Both the position numbers and the translations under genes were made by a program. From NCBI GenBank assembly GCA_905480195.1, contig CAJQPN010000024.1, positions 1 to 64,000 on the forward strand: a DNA stretch of 64,000 nucleotides, given 5' to 3'. This DNA is from an uncultured Acidimicrobiales bacterium. GTDB taxonomy: Bacteria; Actinomycetota; Acidimicrobiia; Acidimicrobiales; Aldehydirespiratoraceae. Positions 1-9,667 of the stretch are shown here, piece by piece. Position 1 is the first letter of the stretch. Each line of letters opens with the position of its first letter. The notes below the pieces were generated by a model. It did no database searches and was not told the DNA's origin. It was given only the letters and a program-made list of their open reading frames with translations.

Positions 1-1
1 T

Positions 2-412
<411 letters not shown>

Positions 413-415
413 TCG

Positions 416-1609
416 CTACGGCTGAAGATCCCAGAGGGGATAGCTCGACATGATCTCGATCCCCCCCGAGGTCACCCGCACCAGTTGCTCGAGCCTCACC
501 CCCTGGGATCCTCGGTCGGATCCGACGAAGCTCTCCACCGCCAGGACGACGCCGTCTTCCAGTTGGCCGTCGTAACCTGACCACTCCCAGTCCTGGGGGT
601 ACGGGATCTTCGGGTATTCGGCGGTCATGCCGACCCCATGGAAGGCAGAGGTGGACCGGTTCGCGATGAACTCGTCGGGATGCCGAAACACCGAATGCGC
701 GAGTTCCGCGAATGAGGCACCCACATGCAGAAGGGCCGTGTTGTGCTCGATCTCGTGGAGCGCTCGCCGGTAGAGGTCTTGCTGGCTCGGCGTCGGCTCG
801 GCCTCACATACCCAGGTGCGACCGATGTCGGCGCAGTAGCCGTACGGTCCGACCATGTTGGTGTCGAACGCGACAAGATCACCCGCTTCGATCCTTCGAT
901 GGCTGGCCTCTTGGTACCAGGGGTTCGTGCGGGGACCGGAACAAAGCACCCGTCCGTCGATCGAGTCACCGTCGTGGGAAATGTTGGCCTGGTGCAGAAC
1001 CGCAAGCAGTTGGTTCTCGGTGATGCCGGGGTGAAGAGCTGCCTCCATGAGCGTCATGCCGTACTCGGCCACAGCAATCGCGTAGTCGAGCGCGATCAGC
1101 TCCAGGTCCGACTTGCGACTGCGGGCGAGTTCGACCGTCGGTTCAGCATCGAAAACGTTGAGGCCGATATCGGCGAATGCTCGGTGACCGGTCGGCGTGG
1201 TCCGCTCCACCCCGACAGACGCTCGCGAGTCGTAGCCGAGCTCTTCGAGTGCGAGTTCGATGTCGGCAGCAAACCGACCGGCAGCCACGGAGAGCTCGAG
1301 TCCAGCATCAAAGCTGGTGATCGCGTGCGTACGACGAAAGACCTCGATCAGCGGCAGATCCCCGATGGGCGGTCCGTGCATGATGATCGGGCCGACGATC
1401 GGCACGATGGCGTACGCGGACGGAATCCGGCTCTGCACCGACGAGCGAGCCCGATAGCCGGTCGCGTACCGGAGGCTCACCGGGTTGGTCAGAACGACAA
1501 CGTCGAGGCCATCCACGAGCATCGTGCCTCGGAGGTTCTCCAGTCGCTCGGAGGCGAGGAGATTCTCGTCGATCTCCGGCGACGGGAGCAGCTCGATCAG
1601 GCGAGTCAT
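416..1609 (-). CDS. M24 family metallopeptidase (Xaa-Pro dipeptidase-like)
   Basis: MTRLIELLPSPEIDENLLASERLENLRGTMLVDGLDVVVLTNPVSLRYATGYRA...GDLVAFDTNMVGPYGYCADIGRTW...FHGVGM; creatinase/aminopeptidase-P fold motifs. Confidence 0.85.
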   Translation of the reverse strand: MTRLIELLPSPEIDENLLASERLENLRGTMLVDGLDVVVLTNPVSLRYATGYRARSSVQSRIPSAYAIVPIVGPIIMHGPPIGDLPLIEVFRRTHAITSFDAGLELSVAAGRFAADIELALEELGYDSRASVGVERTTPTGHRAFADIGLNVFDAEPTVELARSRKSDLELIALDYAIAVAEYGMTLMEAALHPGITENQLLAVLHQANISHDGDSIDGRVLCSGPRTNPWYQEASHRRIEAGDLVAFDTNMVGPYGYCADIGRTWVCEAEPTPSQQDLYRRALHEIEHNTALLHVGASFAELAHSVFRHPDEFIANRSTSAFHGVGMTAEYPKIPYPQDWEWSGYDGQLEDGVVLAVESFVGSDRGSQGVRLEQLVRVTSGGIEIMSSYPLWDLQP

Positions 1610-1729
1610 GGCCCGGATCCTACGCCGCACTGTGTGGTCGGGAGCTTGTCGGCTATGACCGGCTCCGTTGCCCCACGCGATGGTCGTGAACTGCGCCGAT
1701 CCTTTGACTCCTCGGGATGTGCCGTGGTC

Positions 1730-2197
1730 TCAGATGCCGTGGGCGCGGAGTTGGTAGTGGTTGGTGCTGATGGCGACGACGTTGCCGTCGCTGTCTAGGA
1801 GTTCCAACTCGAGGTCGTAGTCGGCCTTGCCGTGTTCGTCGGCCGCAGCGGCGACCGCTGCTGCCTGCTCCTCGGTCATCGATGCCTCGACGCTGATGTC
1901 GGTGGCGGCGAAGCGGCGGAACTGGATCTCGACCCCCTTCACGATCGGGTAGTAGCGCGACACATCGAAGGTGGTCGAGAACAAGGTGCCGCCCGGGAAC
2001 TCGGCCAGCGCGAACAGCGCACCGGCGTACATCGTGCCGATGTGGTTTTGATTGCCAGCGAACGGCATGACGAGCTTCACTCGGCCGCGCTCAGCCTCGA
2101 CAACACGGACGCCGGTTTGTTCGGCCATCGGTACCGACGCTCGGGTCGATTCGGTGAGCCGTTCGACATCCCAGATCGTGCCGTCACCCATGGTCAT
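1730..2197 (-). CDS. Hotdog-fold thioesterase / DUF4442-like protein
   Basis: 155-aa ORF with NQNHIGTMYAGALFALAE hotdog motif. Confidence 0.75.
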   Translation of the reverse strand: MTMGDGTIWDVERLTESTRASVPMAEQTGVRVVEAERGRVKLVMPFAGNQNHIGTMYAGALFALAEFPGGTLFSTTFDVSRYYPIVKGVEIQFRRFAATDISVEASMTEEQAAAVAAAADEHGKADYDLELELLDSDGNVVAISTNHYQLRAHGI

Positions 2198-2948
2198 CTC
2201 CTCTCTCGAGCGATGCGCTGTGCGGTTCGGTCACCGTCACCATCACCTGATCGAGCGGCTTTCGCGCAAAATCAGGGACCTTGACCCCCGGCAACGGGTA
2301 GCCGATCGGGAACATCACGAAGGGCCGCTCGTTGTCGGGTCGGCCAAGCACTCGGGTGAGGAATACCATCGGGGACGGGGTGTGGGTGAGTGTCGCCAAC
2401 CCCATGTTGTGGAGCGCAGCAATGAACATTCCGGCGGCGATGCCGACGCTCTCTTTCACGTAGTAGTTCTTCCGTGTCTCGCCATCAGGGCGCCGCTCGA
2501 ACCGTTCTTCGAAGAGCACGACGATCCAGGGTGCGATCTGAAGGAACTCCTTGTGATGGTCGGTGCCGATTGGGGCCAGCGCCTCCTGCCACTCGTCGTT
2601 CATCCGGCTCTCGAGGTAGTTGACGCGTTCTTCTTCTTCTGCTGCAGCCCGGATCGCAGCCTTGACCGCCGCCGACTCCGTCGCCACGAACCGCCAGGGC
2701 TGCCGATGCGCACCCGACGGCGCGGTGGCTGCGGTGCGGATCGCCGACTCGATGAGCTCGCGGGGTACTGGCCGGTCCGAGAACAGACGAGGGCTGCGCC
2801 GTCGGCTCATCAATGCCTCGAACGCCGCTGCGCGCTCGGACATCTCGCCGGGCGGATACTCCACGAAGTCGAGTTCTCGGAACGGATGCCGGGCTTCCAG
2901 CTCGGCGGGCGGGTAGGGATGCTCGTAGATGGGCTCGGTATGAGGCAC
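2184..2948 (-). CDS. Nitroreductase family protein
   Basis: RRSPRLFSDRPVPRELIESAIRTAATAPSGAHRQPWRFV... and GLATLTHTPSPM..LGRPDNERPFVMFPIGYP. Confidence 0.88.
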   Translation of the reverse strand: MPHTEPIYEHPYPPAELEARHPFRELDFVEYPPGEMSERAAAFEALMSRRRSPRLFSDRPVPRELIESAIRTAATAPSGAHRQPWRFVATESAAVKAAIRAAAEEEERVNYLESRMNDEWQEALAPIGTDHHKEFLQIAPWIVVLFEERFERRPDGETRKNYYVKESVGIAAGMFIAALHNMGLATLTHTPSPMVFLTRVLGRPDNERPFVMFPIGYPLPGVKVPDFARKPLDQVMVTVTEPHSASLERGDDHG

Positions 2949-2973
2949 CCCTGCATCGTGCCAGACTGAGCGG

Positions 2974-3543
2974 GTGAACCTGTCGGAGACCCAAGAGCAG
3001 ATCCTCGACGCGGCGATGGAGGTGATCGTCCGGGATGGCCTCGACTCGACGAGTATGCGCGCTGTCGCTGAGGAGGCCGACGTTTCGCTGGGGCTGCTCA
3101 GCTACCATTTCGACGGCAAGGAAAACCTCGTCGTTGCGGCGTTCCAGCGTGCTGCCGATCAGTTGATCGAGCACACAAGCAGCCGTATCACTGAGGCAGG
3201 CTCCGACCCACGGAGCCGGATCCGCGCTGCGCTTCACAGCTGGTTCGACCCGGAGTTCTCCGACCTCGAGCACCTTGAGATCTGGGCTGCGATCTGGGCG
3301 GTCGGCCGCACCAACGACGACGTCGCTGCAGCCGAACGAGACCTCTACGAACGAAACGCCGACCTCCTCCGAGACGCGATCGCCGATGCGGATCCGTCGC
3401 TTTCGCCCGATGTGGTCAGCCGCCGAGTCACTGACGTCATCGCGCTGCAGAACGGCCTCTGGATCAACTGGAACCGGTGGGCTGACCGCGAAGCTCTCGA
3501 GCGCGGGCTGGGCCGCTGCGAGGCCATCGCGTTGGAGGACTAG
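2974..3543 (+). CDS. TetR/AcrR family regulator (BetI-like)
   Basis: N-terminal HTH ILDAAMEVIVRDGLDSTSMRAVAEEADVSLGLLSYHFDGKENLVVAAF; GTG start. Confidence 0.88.
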   Translation: MNLSETQEQILDAAMEVIVRDGLDSTSMRAVAEEADVSLGLLSYHFDGKENLVVAAFQRAADQLIEHTSSRITEAGSDPRSRIRAALHSWFDPEFSDLEHLEIWAAIWAVGRTNDDVAAAERDLYERNADLLRDAIADADPSLSPDVVSRRVTDVIALQNGLWINWNRWADREALERGLGRCEAIALED

Positions 3544-3545
3544 GG

Positions 3546-4301
3546 GTGAGCGACCGCCTCGCTGGCCTCACCACGATCGTCACCGGCGCCTCAAGCGGTA
3601 TCGGCGAGGGGGTGGCCGCCCGATTTGTGGCGGAGGGCGCCACGGTCTTCGCGGCGGCAAGGTCCGAGGTTGCGATCGACGGTGCCACGTGGGTGCCGAC
3701 CGACGTCACCGACCCGGCAGCGGTTGAGGTGCTGATCGCCACCGCAGTCTCCCGCTCCGGTCGACTTGATGCGATCGTCAACAATGCGGGCGTGCAGGTT
3801 GAGAAGCCAATCGAAGACACGACCGACGCCGAGTTCGACCTCGTCATGGCGGTCAACGTTCGGGGCGTCTTCAACTGTTGTAGGGCTGCGGTTCGTCAGA
3901 TGGCTGCGCAGACCGATGGCGGCTCGATCATCAACATCGGTTCGGTCGCAGGCAACATCGCCGATCACAACATGGCCGTCTACAACGCATCGAAGGGCGC
4001 AGTACACGCTCTCACCCGTGCCATCGCAACCGACAACGGCCGCCAAGGCATCCGCTGCAATGCAATCAGCCCCGGTTGGATCCTGACCGCCCTCGCCGAC
4101 GCCGCCTTCGATCTGGCCGACGACCCGGCTACAGCACGCGCAGAGGCCACCGCCAAGCACCCGGTGGGGCGGATGGGCACGCCCGACGACGTCGCCGGTC
4201 TGGCGGTCTACCTCGCCTCACCCGACGCTGCATTCGTCTCTGGTTCGTGCTTCACGATCGACGGTGGGCTGACAGCGCAGTCACCGATCAGCCCCGGCTG
4301 A
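3546..4301 (+). CDS. SDR family oxidoreductase
   Basis: TIVTGASSGIGEGVAARF, NNAG, YNASKGAVHALTRAIA, ...GSCFTIDGGLTAQ. Confidence 0.92.
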   Translation: MSDRLAGLTTIVTGASSGIGEGVAARFVAEGATVFAAARSEVAIDGATWVPTDVTDPAAVEVLIATAVSRSGRLDAIVNNAGVQVEKPIEDTTDAEFDLVMAVNVRGVFNCCRAAVRQMAAQTDGGSIINIGSVAGNIADHNMAVYNASKGAVHALTRAIATDNGRQGIRCNAISPGWILTALADAAFDLADDPATARAEATAKHPVGRMGTPDDVAGLAVYLASPDAAFVSGSCFTIDGGLTAQSPISPG

Positions 4302-4308
4302 TCGTCCT

Positions 4309-4686
4309 TCACCCAAGGCCGAGATCGTCGTAGACGTCGGGGTTGTCGAGTGGAAAATTCAACCACTCGACCATCTGCCGCACCTGTTCGTATGCGGCGA
4401 GGCGGGCCTCATCGGTGCCGTCGGCCTCCGCCGTTGCGAACGGCTCGTGCAGCCGTCGTGTCATGCGCGGCCCGAGCTCGAGCAGAGCACTGCTCCCCTC
4501 AGACGACCATCGACACAGTACGTAGTGCACGATGGCCCCCACCGGCACACCGCAGCTGGTGCTCAGGTTCGTGATCGTGGTCAGCGGGTCGAGATGGGCA
4601 TGCGCCGCAATATCTGCTTTCAGATTCGCATCCTTGTCGTCATCTGGCCAAGGCCCCGTCCAGCCCGTCAACTCGAGGGTCGTCAT
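4309..4686 (-). CDS. DUF6027-like small protein
   Basis: 125 aa MTTLELTGWTGPWPDDDKDANLKADIAAHAHLDPLTTITNLSTSCGVPVGAIVHYVLCRW...; start chosen at ATG 4686 rather than the track's 4986 because the upstream part overlaps the methyltransferase gene. Confidence 0.65.
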   Translation of the reverse strand: MTTLELTGWTGPWPDDDKDANLKADIAAHAHLDPLTTITNLSTSCGVPVGAIVHYVLCRWSSEGSSALLELGPRMTRRLHEPFATAEADGTDEARLAAYEQVRQMVEWLNFPLDNPDVYDDLGLG

Positions 4687-4711
4687 CCCCGGATGATGCC
4701 AGACTTGTGTC

Positions 4712-5521
4712 GTGTCGCCCGATCCGTACCTACACGGCCATTCCGACGCAGTGATGAAATCGCATGCATGGCGAACGATCGACAACTCTGCGCCACATCT
4801 CATCCCGCATCTCGCTCCCGGGCGGCGGCTGCTCGACATCGGTTGCGGACCCGGCACGATCACCGTCGACTTCGCAACTCGGCTCGCACCCGGCGAAGTG
4901 GTCGGATTCGACATCGCGCCTGCCGTGATCGACCGAGCCATGGCACTGCTCGACGAATCAGACGCGCCAGCCAACTGTCGATTCATGGTCGACGACGTCT
5001 ACACCATGTCGTTCTCCAACGATTCGTTCGACATCATCCACGCTCATCAGGTCCTGCAACACCTGACCGATCCCGTCGCAGCGCTGCGCGAAATGAACCG
5101 AGTGTTGAAGCCGGGGGGGATTTTGGCGGTGCGTGACGCCGACTATGGCGGGATGACTTGGTCACCGGCGACTCAAGCGATCGAGCGATGGATGACGATC
5201 TACAAGCAAATCGCGGCCGAGCAGGGGTCGACCCCCGATGCCGGCCGCCACCTCCTCGGGTGGGTGCAGGAAGCCGGCTTCACCGACATCGAGGTCAGCG
5301 TCGACGTGTGGTCCTTCGCAGATCCTGTGAGTCGGCACTGGTGGGGCGACCTGTGGGCCGATCGCGTCGAGCACTCGTCGTACACGATCCACGCCACGGA
5401 GCTCGGCTTCGCGTCACTCGACGAGCTCGCCGAGATCGCTCGAGGGTGGCGCGCCTGGAGCGAAGAGCCAGCCGGATTCTTCGCCTGCCCCAATAGCCAG
5501 GTCATCGCTTCCACCACCTGA
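4712..5521 (+). CDS. Class I SAM-dependent methyltransferase
   Basis: LLDIGCGPGTITVDFATRL, SFDIIHAHQVLQHLTDP, REMNRVLKPGGILAVRD. Confidence 0.92.
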   Translation: MSPDPYLHGHSDAVMKSHAWRTIDNSAPHLIPHLAPGRRLLDIGCGPGTITVDFATRLAPGEVVGFDIAPAVIDRAMALLDESDAPANCRFMVDDVYTMSFSNDSFDIIHAHQVLQHLTDPVAALREMNRVLKPGGILAVRDADYGGMTWSPATQAIERWMTIYKQIAAEQGSTPDAGRHLLGWVQEAGFTDIEVSVDVWSFADPVSRHWWGDLWADRVEHSSYTIHATELGFASLDELAEIARGWRAWSEEPAGFFACPNSQVIASTT

Positions 5522-5600
5522 AGGCCCAGTGGCCTGACACCCCGTCAGATTCTCTGCTTGAATCTTTCCCACCAGCACCTGCTGACCCATGGAGGGACTC

Positions 5601-7052
5601 ATGAAGACGATGCAGTCATCGAGGCTGTTCCGCCTGCTCGCGTTGTTGTTCGCCTGCTCGCTGATCGCTGCGGCCTGTGTGAGTAGCGAAGAAGACGAAG
5701 GCGCCGACGACGTCACCCAGACGACTGACGACTCCGGAGACGACGCAGCGGCCGACGACGAGCCCGCCGACGACGAGCCCGCCGACGACGACGGCGATGT
5801 TGCCGACGAGCCGGCCGAGCCCGAGGTCATCGAACCCTTCGACAGCTACCCACCCGGTGTGACCGCTGAACGGATCCTGCTCGGCATGTCGATGCTCAAC
5901 TTTGAGCAGCTCACGAGCATGGGCTTGAGCCCGGCTGGCTGGGGCGACCAGCAAGGGATCTTCGAGGCGCTGATCGACGACCTCAACGACCGCGGCGGCA
6001 TCAACGGCCGCATGGTCGAAGGGGTGTACGAGTTCTACTCGGCGATCGATGCCGCCGACGCCGAACGTGTCTGCTTGATCCACACCCAAGACAATCAGGT
6101 GTTTGCCAACCTTGGTGGCTTCGTCGGTCCGGCCGGCACCGCCGACATCTGCGTCACCGGGACCAACGACACGATCATGATCGGTGGCGAAATCGCCGGA
6201 GATGAGCTCGAGAAGTCAGTGGCCCCCTGGTTCCATGCCGGCCCGACAGCCGAATACCAGACCATCAACCTCCTCAACCTCTTGGTACAGACCGGTCGTG
6301 CCGACGGTGCGAAGGTCTTCACGATGGGTGGCGCTGCGGCGGCGTCCGAAGAGGCATTCTCGATCGAGCAACTCGAAGCGGCGGGCATCGAAGTCGTCGG
6401 ATCGGCGATCATCGAAACGCTCGACGGCGACACGATCGCTCAGGACCAGGAGCTCGCCGTGGCCTTCGAGCGGTTCAAGGCGTCTGGTGCCAACACCTTG
6501 TTCGTGTTCGGCACGCCTTCTGCGGAGATTCGCGGTGCAGCCGCTGCTGGCCTCACCGGCCAGATCGGCATTTGGAGCAACGACTCTGGCGGACTTGCCA
6601 ACCTCGGCGCCACCATCACCGACAAGTCGATCGCCAATGGCGCCCTCGTCAGTACCGGCCCGACCGACACCGAGATCTGGGAGAGCGAGTCGTTCCAGAC
6701 GCAGTGTGTCGCCCCGGTCGTCGAACGGCTCCCTGACCACGACCTTCGCGATCCGTTGAGCTACGCCCCCGACGAGGACAACTGGTTCAACCCGCTTCGT
6801 CGCTATTGCATTGCGCTCTCGATTTTCGAGCAAATCGCCACCGCAGCTGGTGTCGATCTGACGCCCGAGACCTTCGAGGCTGCGGCATACAGCGGCGCCT
6901 TTGACGACTTCGAGTTGCCCGGTGTCGGTCCGGCCTCGATCTCGCGAGAGAAGCGCGGGGCACAGGACGGTGTGCGTCTCTCGGCCTACGACTCCACGCT
7001 GGGTGATGGCGGCATCGGTCCGGTCACTGAGCTCCTCGACGCCTACCAGTAG
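5601..7052 (+). CDS. ABC transporter substrate-binding lipoprotein (branched-chain amino acid type)
   Basis: Signal peptide and lipobox LLALLFACSLIAAAC; Asp-rich linker; periplasmic-binding fold; GAGGG RBS before ATG 5601. Confidence 0.8.
   Translation: MKTMQSSRLFRLLALLFACSLIAAACVSSEEDEGADDVTQTTDDSGDDAAADDEPADDEPADDDGDVADEPAEPEVIEPFDSYPPGVTAERILLGMSMLNFEQLTSMGLSPAGWGDQQGIFEALIDDLNDRGGINGRMVEGVYEFYSAIDAADAERVCLIHTQDNQVFANLGGFVGPAGTADICVTGTNDTIMIGGEIAGDELEKSVAPWFHAGPTAEYQTINLLNLLVQTGRADGAKVFTMGGAAAASEEAFSIEQLEAAGIEVVGSAIIETLDGDTIAQDQELAVAFERFKASGANTLFVFGTPSAEIRGAAAAGLTGQIGIWSNDSGGLANLGATITDKSIANGALVSTGPTDTEIWESESFQTQCVAPVVERLPDHDLRDPLSYAPDEDNWFNPLRRYCIALSIFEQIATAAGVDLTPETFEAAAYSGAFDDFELPGVGPASISREKRGAQDGVRLSAYDSTLGDGGIGPVTELLDAYQ
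5751..5792 (+). repeat. 15-bp tandem repeat GCCGACGACGAGCCC (about 2.8 copies) encoding ADDEP
   Basis: Direct reading. Confidence 0.85.
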
Positions 7053-7113
7053 GTCACTTCTTTTTGGGTCGGACCCGCCTGGAAATCTGCGGGTTCGTCG
7101 ACAACATCTGCAC

Positions 7114-7149
7114 TGGTCGGGCCGCCCACGACGGGCGGCCCGACTGCTT
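7114..7149 (+). terminator. Strong intrinsic-type hairpin after the ABC substrate-binding gene
   Basis: GTCGGGCCGCCC-acgac-GGGCGGCCCGAC: perfect 12-bp stem (7116-7144), followed by TGCTTTCTG. Confidence 0.7.
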
Positions 7150-7166
7150 TCTGCAACACTCTCGGA

Positions 7167-8921
7167 ATGGCCATTCACCAAGACTTCGATCTCGTCTACG
7201 ACCTCGTGGTCGCGGGCGGCACGGCCGGTGGGTTGAGTGTCGCGATCTCAAGCCAGCGGTCGGGTGTGCAATCCGTTCGCCTGATCTCGCGCAGCAACCA
7301 GGTGACGTTCCCGGAGCTCGTCCGCGACAACCAGCTCGACATCGGATACGGCGAACTGGTCGAGGCGGTCGATGCCATCGAGGGAACCGACGAGTTGCTC
7401 GTCGTCACCAACCGCCACCGCTACCGGGTTCGGGCGGTTTTACTGGCACATCGCCCTGCCTTGCACGACTACACGCCGCCGATTCCGGTCCCCGACCTGC
7501 CGACGATCACGGTCGACGCCGGACCCGACGACCCCGATGGGCGCGACGTCTTGGTCGTGGGCTACACCGATCACGCCGTCGAGTTGGCTGCAACAATCGC
7601 TGCGGCTGGTGGGAATGTGGTGCTCGCCGCCGGCGGTATGGATCCCGACCTCCTGTCCCCCGCCGCCGACAACGCGCTTCGGCGTATGGAGCGTGAACGT
7701 CGGATCACGGTCCTTTACCGGTCGGTCCCCGACGAGATCGACGTCGTCGACGGCCACCCGATGGCCTATTTCAACGACCGGCGGACGCCGGACCTCCAGT
7801 TCGATCACGTCGTTTTCGCATCCCATCGACGCACCCTTGAACCCGAGGAGCGCGGCGTGAGCGATGCGGCGCTTGCAACCGGCAAGGTTTGGCTTCTCGG
7901 CGAACCCGACGGTAATTCGATCGCAACGGTTTCGCCCGGCCATCGGGTCGGGCTCGACATGGCGGCCGCGTTCCCCGAACTCGATCCCGAACGAATCCAG
8001 CCAAGCAAGACGCGACGTCATCGCCACGGGGGGGCGGTCGAGGAGCTACGCAAGGAGCATTACAACGCCACGATCACCCACTTCGAGCCGACCCACTCCG
8101 ACCTGTGGGTGCTGCGGGTCAAGCCCGACCACGGGGGCACCGATTACACGCCGGGTCAGTACGCCACGCTCGGCTTGGGCTTTTGGGAAGAGCGGATCGA
8201 TGACGCAATCGACCCCAACCTCGAGAACCGCTGGTTCAAGTTGATCCGCCGTTCGTATTCCATCAGCTCACGTATCCTCGACGACCACGGCTACCTCGTC
8301 GATGAAAGCGGTCTCGACGAGCTCGAGTTCTACATCGTTCTCGTGCCACCGACTGACGACAACACCCCCGAGCTCACCCCTCGTCTTGCGCTCAAGCGGC
8401 CCGGCGATCGGATCTATCTCGGCCCGAAAGTGGCGGGCCGTTACACCCTCGATGCCGTGACAAACCCGGCCGGTACAGTCATGTTCTTTTCGACCGGAAC
8501 CGGCGAGGCGCCCCACAACGCCATGGCGACGGAGCTATTACGAAAGGGGCACCACGGCCCGATCGTGTGTGCCGTTTCGGTGCGCAACTCGGTCGACCTC
8601 GGTTATCTGGAAACGCACCGAGAGCTTGAGCGGCGGCATCAGAACTACCACTACCTGCCGATGCCGACCCGCGAGCCCGACATCGCCAAGCGCTACATCC
8701 AAGATCTCGTGCGCGACGGCGACTTCGCCGCAATGGGGGTGTCGCTCGACCCGGCCACCACCCACGTCTACATGTGTGGCAACCCGGCGATGATCGGAAT
8801 CCCCGATGAGGACGGAGTCTTCCCGGCGATTACCGGTGTGGTCGAGTTGCTCGTCGAGCGGGGCTTCACGATCGACAAGCGCGGCCAGCCCGGCAACATC
8901 CACTACGAGGAGTACTGGTAG
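7167..8921 (+). CDS. Two-domain FAD/NAD(P) protein: N-terminal pyridine-nucleotide-disulfide-reductase-like domain plus C-terminal ferredoxin-NADP+ reductase domain
   Basis: N-term YDLVVAGGTAGGLSVAISSQRSGVQSVRLISR; C-term DYTPGQYATLGLG..RRSYSISS...MFFSTGTGEAPHNAM...HVYMCGNPAMIG. Confidence 0.82.
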   Translation: MAIHQDFDLVYDLVVAGGTAGGLSVAISSQRSGVQSVRLISRSNQVTFPELVRDNQLDIGYGELVEAVDAIEGTDELLVVTNRHRYRVRAVLLAHRPALHDYTPPIPVPDLPTITVDAGPDDPDGRDVLVVGYTDHAVELAATIAAAGGNVVLAAGGMDPDLLSPAADNALRRMERERRITVLYRSVPDEIDVVDGHPMAYFNDRRTPDLQFDHVVFASHRRTLEPEERGVSDAALATGKVWLLGEPDGNSIATVSPGHRVGLDMAAAFPELDPERIQPSKTRRHRHGGAVEELRKEHYNATITHFEPTHSDLWVLRVKPDHGGTDYTPGQYATLGLGFWEERIDDAIDPNLENRWFKLIRRSYSISSRILDDHGYLVDESGLDELEFYIVLVPPTDDNTPELTPRLALKRPGDRIYLGPKVAGRYTLDAVTNPAGTVMFFSTGTGEAPHNAMATELLRKGHHGPIVCAVSVRNSVDLGYLETHRELERRHQNYHYLPMPTREPDIAKRYIQDLVRDGDFAAMGVSLDPATTHVYMCGNPAMIGIPDEDGVFPAITGVVELLVERGFTIDKRGQPGNIHYEEYW

Positions 8922-9035
8922 TTGCCTGCTCGAGACGTGCACCTCGGCAAACTTGCGTACCAGGTCACTCGTAGTACCGAAAAACGCTTGTGACAGGTTC
9001 AACTCGCTCGCCACGCTGACTTCAGTCACTGGCGT

Positions 9036-9057
9036 CCCTAACGAACGTTCGGTAGGG
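9036..9057. promoter_or_regulatory. Imperfect 22-bp palindrome, probable operator of the adjacent TetR gene
   Basis: CCCTAACGAACGTTCGGTAGGG (20/22 symmetric), 7 nt before the ATG at 9065. Confidence 0.6.
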
Positions 9058-9064
9058 TTGCCCC

Positions 9065-9667
9065 ATGCCGGTTCTCGCGGACCCATCAATCGACCAACAC
9101 GGAGCCCGACAGCGGATCCTCGACTCGACCGCCGAGTTGATCATCGAACACGGTGTCGCCGGGGTCGCCCAGCGCCAGATCGCCGGGCGGGTCGGCATCC
9201 GGGCCGCCTCGCTCTACCACCACTTCGCAAGCAAGAACGAGATCGTCGAAGCCGTCTTCCGTCGCGGAATCGATGTCATGGAGCACGCCTGGGACGAGGC
9301 CGCCGAACGCACCCGGGGAGCCGACCCTCGGACGCGACTCGCCGCCCACATCCGCGCCCACCTCTCAGCCCTGTTCGATCACGGTCCCTACACCGCAGCG
9401 CACGTCACCGCCTTTCGGACTGCACCGGCGACCGTTCGTGACGCGGTGGTGCCGATGCGCGATGCCTACGAAGCGCGGTGGGCAGCGTTTCTCGGGGAAC
9501 TGGCCACAGACGGCGAGTTGGCCGACGGCACCCCTGTCGGGCTCAGCCGCCTCGCGCTGTTCGGCGCAATGAACACCACGGTCGAATGGTTCGATGCCGA
9601 CCGTGGCAATCTCGACGAACTCGCCGACACGATCACCCACCAGTTCTGGAACGGGGTCGCCGCATGA
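9065..9667 (+). CDS. TetR/AcrR family regulator
   Basis: RQRILDSTAELIIEHGVAGVAQRQIAGRVGIRAASLYHHFASKNEIVEAVF. Confidence 0.9.
   Translation: MPVLADPSIDQHGARQRILDSTAELIIEHGVAGVAQRQIAGRVGIRAASLYHHFASKNEIVEAVFRRGIDVMEHAWDEAAERTRGADPRTRLAAHIRAHLSALFDHGPYTAAHVTAFRTAPATVRDAVVPMRDAYEARWAAFLGELATDGELADGTPVGLSRLALFGAMNTTVEWFDADRGNLDELADTITHQFWNGVAA

Noticed and set aside
725-1798. 357-aa plus-strand ORF
   Set aside because: Antisense to the M24 peptidase; no domain features.
6216-7181. 321-aa minus-strand ORF
   Set aside because: Antisense to the ABC substrate-binding protein; Arg-rich shadow frame.
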